From the NCBI GenBank assembly GCA_015478585.1, contig JADMIM010000022.1:1-43748 (forward strand): a stretch of DNA of 43,748 nucleotides. The letters are read 5' to 3'. A program made the position numbers and the translations under genes. The stretch comes from Thermaceae bacterium. GTDB lineage: Bacteria > Deinococcota > Deinococci > Deinococcales > Thermaceae. The notes beneath the pieces were generated by a model. That model ran no database searches. It had not been told where the DNA came from and was given only the letters and a program-made list of their open reading frames with translations. This document shows positions 38,155 to 43,748 of the stretch, piece after piece (the first letter of the stretch is position 1; each line of letters begins with the position of its first letter).

Positions 38155-41109
38155 ATGATTAACGATGCTCGAGAAACTTCGCTTGTGGGCCACTACCTGC
38201 CGGGTCTACCCCAGGTGGCGCGGGCCAAGGTTTTTGCCGAACACATCGGGCCAAAGGTTTTGCTAATGCCCGGTGAACGCCTCGGCCTGTACGCTGATTT
38301 GGCGGCTTTTGGAGCCTCGGCCTATGTAAATCCGGGCCTCGAGGCCATAGGGGAGGCCCAGACCGTGGTGATGAGCTACGCCCAGGCCCTCGAGGCTTTC
38401 CCTGCCGACCCCCAAGCCTGGCGGCTGCTGCTCGAAGTCGGGCGGCGCTACCTGCGCGAGGAGTTGCTCGACCAGCTCTTCCGCATGGGCTACGTGCGCG
38501 AGGAGGATTTGCGAGTGCAAGGCGAGGTGCTCGAGCTGGGGGATATCCGCCTGGAGTTCTTCGGTGACGAGTTAGACGGGCTACGGGTGGGGGACGAGGG
38601 TAAGCGGCGACACGTCCTGGCAGCCAGGGAGGGCAAGGCCGAGACCTGGAACTCCTTCAAGGTGCAACACTTTCCCGGCACGGTTTTCCTCGACACGCCT
38701 GCTGTCGCGCCGCCAGAGCTGTGGGGCTTGCTCGAGGGCCGCAACCTGGTGACTTTCGGCTTGGGTGGCCCCGAGCTGCCCTCGCTGGATTTGGGCCTGC
38801 GGGCCTTGCCGCCGTTTCGGGCGCGGGTTTCGCAGTTCGCCGAGGAGGTGCAGGGCTGGCTCGAGGGCGGCTACTCGGCGGTGATGTTCTACCGCCACGC
38901 CAAGAGCCGCAGCTATCTGCTGTCGAAGCTCGAGGGTCTCAGAACCCAGTCCACAACCGCTCTCCACCCTCAACCCTCGACCCTCAACCTAGTTCCCGCC
39001 CCCTTCGAGGGCGCTTTCCTGGATCCGGCGAACAAGACCGTCTATCTCAGCGAAGCCCACCTCTACGCCTTCGGGGCTGCCGAGGCGGTGCGGGCGCGGC
39101 GGGTCACGGGCGACCTGGAAGACCCCGGAGCCCTGGGCGTGGGCGACTTTCTGATTCATCCCGAGCACGGCATTGGGCAGTATCTGGGCCTCGAGACCCG
39201 TGAGGTTTTGGGGGCCAAGCGCGATTATCTGGTGCTGCGCTATGCGGGCGAAGGCCGGATGTATCTGCCAGTGGAGCAATTGCCCCTCTTGAAGCGGCAT
39301 CCGGGCACTACCGACGACCCACCCGCGCTCTCGAGCTTGGGCAAAGGCGAGTGGAAGCGCACCAGAGAAAAAGCCCAAAAAGATGCCGAGGAGCTGGCCC
39401 AGCGAATGCTGGTGCTGCACGCCAAGCGTGAGGCTACGCCGGGCCGGGCCTGGGAGCCACTGCCGGAGTGGGATCCACAAATCGAGGCTAACTTTCCCTA
39501 CCAACTCACCCCCGACCAGCAGAAAGCCCTCGAGGAGACCCTGCGCGACCTCGAGGCTCCCCGCCCGATGGAGCGCCTGATTTCCGGCGATGTGGGCTTC
39601 GGCAAGACCGAAGTTGCCATTCGCGCGGCGGCCAGGGTGGTGGGACACGGGGCGCAAGTGGCAGTTTTGGTTCCCACGACCTTACTGGCCGAGCAGCACA
39701 CCCAGACCTTCTGTGAGCGCTTCGCGGGGCTGCCGGTGCGGGTGGCAGGGCTGTCGCGCTTCAACTCTGACCGTGAGGCCGGCGAGATTCTGCGGGGGCT
39801 CGAGTCTGGCGCAGTAGACATCGTAATCGGTACCCACCGCTTGCTTTCTTCGGATATCAAGTTCAAAGACCTGGGCCTGCTGGTAGTAGACGAGGAGCAC
39901 CGCTTCGGGGTGGGGCAGAAAGAGCGCATCCGCGAGCTGAAGGAAGCTGTGGACACGCTGTTCCTCTCGGCCACCCCAATTCCCCGCACACTGTATAGCG
40001 CTCTGTTGGGCCTGCGCGACCTCTCGAGCATCCAGACCCCACCGCAGGGCCGCCGCCCCATCCAGACCGTGCTTTCGCCCTACGACCCGGCCCTGCTGCG
40101 CACAGCGGTGATGGATGAGATTGAGCGCAGCGGCAAGGCTTTTTACGTCCACGACCGGGTGGCCACGATTCTGGCCCGGCGCAGATACTTAGAAGCCCTC
40201 ATCCCCGAGGCCAGAATCGGCATCGTCCACGGGCAGCTAAGCGAGGCCGATGTGGAGGAGACCATGCTGGCCTTCAGCGAGGGGGCCTTTGACCTGTTGC
40301 TGGCGACCACCATCATCGAGAGCGGCCTGGACATCCCCGAGGCCAACACCATTATCGTCGAGCGGGCCGATAAGCTGGGGCTGGCCGCGCTTTACCAGCT
40401 CCGGGGCCGGGTCGGAAGACGCGATCAGGAAGCCTACGCCTACTTGTTTCACCCGCTGCGCCTAACCGAAGGGGCCGAGCGCCGCCTGAGCGCCATCGCC
40501 GACCTTTCGGATTTGGGTTCAGGGCATTTGCTGGCCGAGAAGGACATGGAGATTCGCGGGGTCGGCAACCTGCTCGGAGCCGAACAGCACGGCTTTATCC
40601 GCGCGGTGAGCCTCGAGGTCTACACCGAACTGCTCGCCGATGCCATCAAGAAGCTCAAGGGTGAGCGTCTCGAGCCCGAGCGCCACGTCACCCTCGACCT
40701 CTCGCTTTCGGCCCGCCTGACCCTGAAATACATTCCCAGCCCTGCCGCCAGCAGCCGCTACTACGGGCGCTTGGCGGAGTGCAAAAACCTGGCGGGCCTC
40801 TCGCGCATCGCCAGGGAATTGAAGGAGCGCTACGGCCCGGCCCCCGAGGAGGTCGAAAACTTCCTGGCCCTGACCCGTTTGCGGCTGCTGTCTGAGTCCA
40901 AGGGCGTGGTCTCGATCACCGAGGATATGCTGTACCTGCAAATTGCCCTCGAGCGCCCCAGCTTCGATTACGATGCGGCAGCGCTGCGTGGCTTGCCCTT
41001 CAGGGCCGAGACCACCCAGTATCCGCCGGGTTTCCGCATCCCCAAGAAGGCTGTGAAGCCCAGCGAATACGTCGGAGCCATCAGCGAGGTGCTGTACTTG
41101 GTGGGCTAA
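38155..41109 (+). CDS. mfd: Transcription-repair coupling factor Mfd
   Basis: A 984-residue DNA translocase that removes RNA polymerase stalled at lesions and recruits UvrA. In order: UvrB-like N-terminal region (about 1-270), RNA-polymerase-interacting domain ([18 protein letters not shown], about 325-400), RecG-like helicase motor with [16 protein letters not shown] (motif I), [12 protein letters not shown] (motif II), SATPIPRTL (III), [15 protein letters not shown] (V) and [16 protein letters not shown] (VI), and the C-terminal TRCF domain. Residues about 266-280 ([14 protein letters not shown]) come from a 7-bp tandem array and lack a family counterpart as far as I recall. The MFS gene follows at 11 nt. 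Confidence 0.95.
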   Translation: MINDARETSLVGHYLPGLPQVARAKVFAEHIGPKVLLMPGERLGLYADLAAFGASAYVNPGLEAIGEAQTVVMSYAQALEAFPADPQAWRLLLEVGRRYLREELLDQLFRMGYVREEDLRVQGEVLELGDIRLEFFGDELDGLRVGDEGKRRHVLAAREGKAETWNSFKVQHFPGTVFLDTPAVAPPELWGLLEGRNLVTFGLGGPELPSLDLGLRALPPFRARVSQFAEEVQGWLEGGYSAVMFYRHAKSRSYLLSKLEGLRTQSTTALHPQPSTLNLVPAPFEGAFLDPANKTVYLSEAHLYAFGAAEAVRARRVTGDLEDPGALGVGDFLIHPEHGIGQYLGLETREVLGAKRDYLVLRYAGEGRMYLPVEQLPLLKRHPGTTDDPPALSSLGKGEWKRTREKAQKDAEELAQRMLVLHAKREATPGRAWEPLPEWDPQIEANFPYQLTPDQQKALEETLRDLEAPRPMERLISGDVGFGKTEVAIRAAARVVGHGAQVAVLVPTTLLAEQHTQTFCERFAGLPVRVAGLSRFNSDREAGEILRGLESGAVDIVIGTHRLLSSDIKFKDLGLLVVDEEHRFGVGQKERIRELKEAVDTLFLSATPIPRTLYSALLGLRDLSSIQTPPQGRRPIQTVLSPYDPALLRTAVMDEIERSGKAFYVHDRVATILARRRYLEALIPEARIGIVHGQLSEADVEETMLAFSEGAFDLLLATTIIESGLDIPEANTIIVERADKLGLAALYQLRGRVGRRDQEAYAYLFHPLRLTEGAERRLSAIADLSDLGSGHLLAEKDMEIRGVGNLLGAEQHGFIRAVSLEVYTELLADAIKKLKGERLEPERHVTLDLSLSARLTLKYIPSPAASSRYYGRLAECKNLAGLSRIARELKERYGPAPEEVENFLALTRLRLLSESKGVVSITEDMLYLQIALERPSFDYDAAALRGLPFRAETTQYPPGFRIPKKAVKPSEYVGAISEVLYLVG
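38964..38991. repeat. In-frame heptamer array inside mfd
   Basis: CCACCCT, CAACCCT, CGACCCT, CAACCTA: four units without a gap (the preceding CAACCGC, TCTCCAC continue weakly). It encodes HPQPSTLNL in a linker between the N-terminal and polymerase-binding regions. Complementary units read GGGTYGA, of the same family as in hemW. Confidence 0.7.
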
Positions 41110-41120
41110 CCGGAGATCCC

Positions 41121-42431
41121 TTGAATAACGAATCTTCCGTCCGCGACGATGCATCCTTCGTCCTTCGCCTGCCCGAGTTCCGCCTGATGCTGGCCTCGAG
41201 CGCTGCCGGTACGCTGGCTGGGGCGATGCTCGCGGTGGTGATCGGCTATCAGGTCTACGAGCGCACCCACAGCCCACTCTCGCTCGGGATTCTTGGACTG
41301 GTAGAGGCGATTCCAGCCCTGTCCTTCGCGCTTCTCGGCGGGCACGTCGCTGACCGCTTCGACCGGCGCGGCATTCTGCTCACCACCCGGGTCGTGGCGC
41401 TGGGATGCGCCCTGTCGCTTGCGGTCTTGTCCTCAGGCTCGAGCCTGGGATTAATCGCTGTCTACGCCGTAGTCTTCGCGGCGGGCATGGCGCGAGGCTT
41501 CGCCGACCCGGCCTCGGGGGCGCTCGAGGCTCAGGTGGTGCCACGCGAACATCTGGCGCGGGCCTCGACCTATCTCTCGAGCGCCTGGCAGGCCTGCGCC
41601 ATCGTCGGCCCCGCGCTCGGCGGGGTGCTGTATGGTGCGCTGGGCGCTACAAACGCTTTCCTAATTGCCGCTGCGTTTTATGGAGTTGCCGTGTTGTGCG
41701 TGTGGTGTATCGCGCCAAAGCCCGTGTCGCCCCTGCCCGACGCGCAGGAGGAGTCGGTGCTGGAGAGCATCCGTGCCGGATACCGCTATGTTTTCAGCCA
41801 GCAGGTGTTGTGGGGCTCGATGGCCCTGGACTTGTTCGCGGTGCTGTTCGGCGGGGCCATTGCGCTGCTGCCTGCCTTCGCCAACGACCTGCTGAAAGTT
41901 GGGCCGCAGGGCCTCGGGCTGCTCGCCGCCGCGCCCAGCGCAGGCGCGCTCACGGCAACGCTCGTCACCGCCAAGTACTCACCCCTCCGCTACGCGGGCC
42001 GCTGGCTTTTAGTGAGTGTCGCCGGGTTCGGCGTGACCATGATCGTTTTTGGGTTCTCGAGGAACTTCGCCCTTTCGCTCGGCATGCTGGCCCTTTCCGG
42101 GGTCTTCGACGGCGTGAGCATGGTGGTGCGCCGCCTGATTTTGCGCCTGCTGTCCCCGAACCACATGCGAGGGCGTATCGCGGCGGTGAGTTCGATTTTC
42201 ATCGGCGCATCCAACGAAATAGGTGCGTTTGAGAGCGGTATAGCTGCCAGTCTGCTGGGGGTGCGCCGCGCGGTTTGGCTCGGCGGGGTAGTTACGCTCG
42301 GCGTGGTAGCGTTCGTGGTAAGCGCCGCACCCGTGCTGCGCCACCTCGACCTCGAGACCCATCCCAGACCTGATGCTCACCCCGAAGCGGCTCCGCTTCC
42401 TCTGGGCGCGGTGGAAAGCCCTATTATCTAG
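41121..42431 (+). CDS. MFS transporter (DHA3-type)
   Basis: A 436-residue major facilitator protein with twelve hydrophobic segments, most like the EntS/DHA3 group of drug and siderophore exporters. The loop [15 protein letters not shown] after helix 2 matches the family motif (G-x3-D-R-x-G-R-R type). Substrate unknown. The TTG start has GGAGAT 5 nt upstream and lies 11 nt after the mfd stop, so it is probably read through from mfd. Its stop overlaps the end of hemW by 8 bp. Codon choice (more GCG, CTC) looks slightly different from neighbours, so later arrival is possible. Confidence 0.85.
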   Translation: MNNESSVRDDASFVLRLPEFRLMLASSAAGTLAGAMLAVVIGYQVYERTHSPLSLGILGLVEAIPALSFALLGGHVADRFDRRGILLTTRVVALGCALSLAVLSSGSSLGLIAVYAVVFAAGMARGFADPASGALEAQVVPREHLARASTYLSSAWQACAIVGPALGGVLYGALGATNAFLIAAAFYGVAVLCVWCIAPKPVSPLPDAQEESVLESIRAGYRYVFSQQVLWGSMALDLFAVLFGGAIALLPAFANDLLKVGPQGLGLLAAAPSAGALTATLVTAKYSPLRYAGRWLLVSVAGFGVTMIVFGFSRNFALSLGMLALSGVFDGVSMVVRRLILRLLSPNHMRGRIAAVSSIFIGASNEIGAFESGIAASLLGVRRAVWLGGVVTLGVVAFVVSAAPVLRHLDLETHPRPDAHPEAAPLPLGAVESPII

Positions 42432-43593
42432 CGAGCGTCTCGAGCCCCGCCCATAGCTCCAGCACTGCACCGTGTACCACGCTCAAATTGGCACTCGAGA
42501 TTCTCTCGTCCTGGACGTGAAGTAAGCCTTGGGCCTGGAGCCGCTCAACCGTCGCTGACAAGGCAGGCCACAGCTCGAGCCCCGTCCTGTGCCCGATTTC
42601 GCCTACATCTACCCCTTCATGCAGCCGCAAGCCCAACATCAGAGCTTCTTTGGCGTGCTCGAGGGGGCTGATTTCCTCGACGCTTGGCGCTTCCCCATTC
42701 AGCCAGCGCGGCAGCGGCGGGTTTGTCGCTCTGACTGAATAGATGTCTTCGCCCTCGAACTTCGACCTTCGACCTTCAACAAGCTTTGGATAATGCCCGG
42801 TTGCCCCCGGCCCCAGCGCACTCCAAAAACCTGCCCACCAATAAACCCGGTTATGACGGCTTTCTTGCCCCGGTTTGGCGAAGTTCGAGACTTCGTAGCG
42901 AACCAGTCCAGCCTGGCCCAATATTTCCTCAGCCCGCTCGAAAGCCGTGGCCTCTAAATCTTCGTCCAGCCGCACCTTTCGCGCCTCGAAGGGCGTTCCC
43001 GGCTCGATTTGCAGGGTGTAAGCCGAGACCTGACCCACGCCCAGGGCGGCGGCCTCGAGCAAATCCTGCTCGAAATTCTGCTCTGGCAGCCCCAGAATCA
43101 GGTCAACCGAAGTGCGAAAACCAGCTTCTTGAGCCAGTTCTACCGCCTGCAAAGCCCCCCTACGCCCGTGTGCCCGGCCCAGTGACTTGAGCACGGAATC
43201 TTGAAAACTCTGTACGCCGATGGACAGCCGGTTAACTCCTAGCCCTTTGAGCAGGGCCAGACGTTCTTTGTTCAAGGTTCCTGGATTGGCTTCCAGCGTG
43301 ACTTCGGCGGTTTGGAAATCCCAGGGCAGCGCAGCGAAAAGTTGCTCGAGTTCCCCCCCGCGCAGAAAGCTGGGGGTTCCGCCGCCAAAATAGAGCGTCT
43401 GGAGCGGCTCGGGATAGGTTTGATAGAGTGCCTGGGCGTTGTTTTGGAGGCGCTCGAGGTAGGCTTCCACCACCCCGCCGAAGCGCCGTACTACCTGAAA
43501 ATCGCAGTAGGGGCAGATGGTCGGACAGAAGGGAACGTGAACATAAAGGCTTTCAATGCCTTCGACCTTCGATCTTCGACTTTCGACTTTCAT
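42424..43593 (-). CDS. hemW: HemW-type radical SAM protein
   Basis: A 389-residue relative of coproporphyrinogen oxidase HemN; HemW is a haem chaperone in studied bacteria, so the older oxidase name is doubtful. The 4Fe-4S motif is CPTICPYC (about residues 23-30) within [27 protein letters not shown] and EANPGTL follow. The start codon and about eleven N-terminal residues ([11 protein letters not shown]) are encoded by a heptamer array, and a near-identical peptide ([10 protein letters not shown]) recurs at about residue 275, from a second array. The ATG overlaps the stop of the upstream hydrolase gene (ATGA), so translation is coupled. Confidence 0.9.
   Translation of the reverse strand: MKVESRRSKVEGIESLYVHVPFCPTICPYCDFQVVRRFGGVVEAYLERLQNNAQALYQTYPEPLQTLYFGGGTPSFLRGGELEQLFAALPWDFQTAEVTLEANPGTLNKERLALLKGLGVNRLSIGVQSFQDSVLKSLGRAHGRRGALQAVELAQEAGFRTSVDLILGLPEQNFEQDLLEAAALGVGQVSAYTLQIEPGTPFEARKVRLDEDLEATAFERAEEILGQAGLVRYEVSNFAKPGQESRHNRVYWWAGFWSALGPGATGHYPKLVEGRRSKFEGEDIYSVRATNPPLPRWLNGEAPSVEEISPLEHAKEALMLGLRLHEGVDVGEIGHRTGLELWPALSATVERLQAQGLLHVQDERISSANLSVVHGAVLELWAGLETLAR
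42753..42780. repeat. In-frame heptamer array inside hemW
   Basis: CCTCGAA, CTTCGAC, CTTCGAC, CTTCAAC on the plus strand (GGTCGAA-type on the coding strand). It inserts about nine residues (EGRRSKFEG) after the [10 protein letters not shown] block. Confidence 0.75.
43559..43593. repeat. Heptamer array supplying the hemW start codon
   Basis: CCTTCGA, CCTTCGA, TCTTCGA, CTTTCGA, CTTTCAT on the plus strand: five units, the last containing the hemW ATG (43593-43591) and the stop of the upstream gene. Confidence 0.78.
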
Positions 43594-43748
43594 TTCAAAG
43601 TTCGCTTGAAGAAGTCGCGCACCCGCTGCATGAAGAGGGCATCGGCCTGGCCCGAGAAGGTGTGGTGTGCGCCGGGGTAACTATAGCACTCCGGGTGCTT
43701 ACCCAGGGCGGTCAGACGCTGGCACAAATCCACGCTCCAGGCGTAGGG
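43590..43748 (-). CDS. Alpha/beta hydrolase, C-terminal fragment
   Basis: The last 52 codons of a gene that enters from the right edge. The sequence YSYPGAHHTFSGQADALFMQ, followed by RVRDFFKR, is the C-terminal end of dienelactone-hydrolase or prolyl-oligopeptidase-like enzymes; His in the AHHTF block is the likely catalytic His. The TGA (43592-43590) overlaps the hemW ATG. Confidence 0.75.
   Translation of the reverse strand, partial: PYAWSVDLCQRLTALGKHPECYSYPGAHHTFSGQADALFMQRVRDFFKRTLK

Overview
The window looks like chromosome from a thermophilic member of the Thermaceae, most likely Meiothermus or a close relative. The reasons are high G+C, the very frequent word CTCGAG in coding DNA, a DUF3809-type protein of the Deinococcus-Thermus group, many leaderless start signals (TANNNT placed 6-8 nt before ATG/GTG), and the overall gene set. 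The assignment rests on recognition, not on a database search.

Layout. 1-115 holds the 5' end of an unidentified gene leaving the window. 253-12670 is mostly housekeeping and small conserved genes: a DUF3445 haem-type protein, peroxiredoxin Bcp, RpiA, an acyl/acetyl-CoA synthetase, a soluble Ser/Thr kinase, a UPF0173 metallo-hydrolase, DUF3809, a MobA-like nucleotidyltransferase, a membrane CBS protein, thioredoxin, DUF309, YegP-like, a VOC protein, L-asparaginase and PyrF. A 690-bp gene-free stretch packed with hairpins precedes the helicase HrpB.

15866-26820 (minus strand) is a complete L-rhamnose operon read from right to left: DeoR-type regulator, sugar ABC ATPase, two permeases, binding protein, an ASRT-like (sensory-rhodopsin-transducer family) protein, rhamnose isomerase, bifunctional rhamnulose-1-phosphate aldolase/dehydrogenase, and rhamnulokinase. 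It imports rhamnose and converts it to dihydroxyacetone phosphate plus lactate. A promoter with an inverted repeat (CTTTGTGAAC / GTTCACAAAG) sits in front of the regulator.

27076-43748 holds an Mrp-like ATPase without its CxxC, a SufR-like regulator, a decayed BrnT-like toxin remnant, ClpA, a Fur-family regulator, PepA, a DUF1385 membrane protein preceded by a possible leaderless leader peptide, a three-gene glycosyltransferase operon, Mfd, an MFS exporter, HemW and the 3' end of an alpha/beta hydrolase.

The most unusual content is repetitive DNA. (1) Degenerate 7-bp tandem arrays (consensus close to NGYYNAA) lie between genes and also in frame inside genes (HemW twice, Mfd, acyl-CoA synthetase). 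(2) Four ungapped copies of a 62-bp element each lie just 3' of a gene in the gene's own orientation; each ends in a terminator-like hairpin and most are flanked by the heptamer arrays. (3) Two intergenic arrays consist of back-to-back mini-hairpins with 5-7 bp stems and 3-nt loops. (4) Palindromes carry start or stop codons of neighbouring genes. No tRNA, rRNA, CRISPR array or intact transposase was seen.
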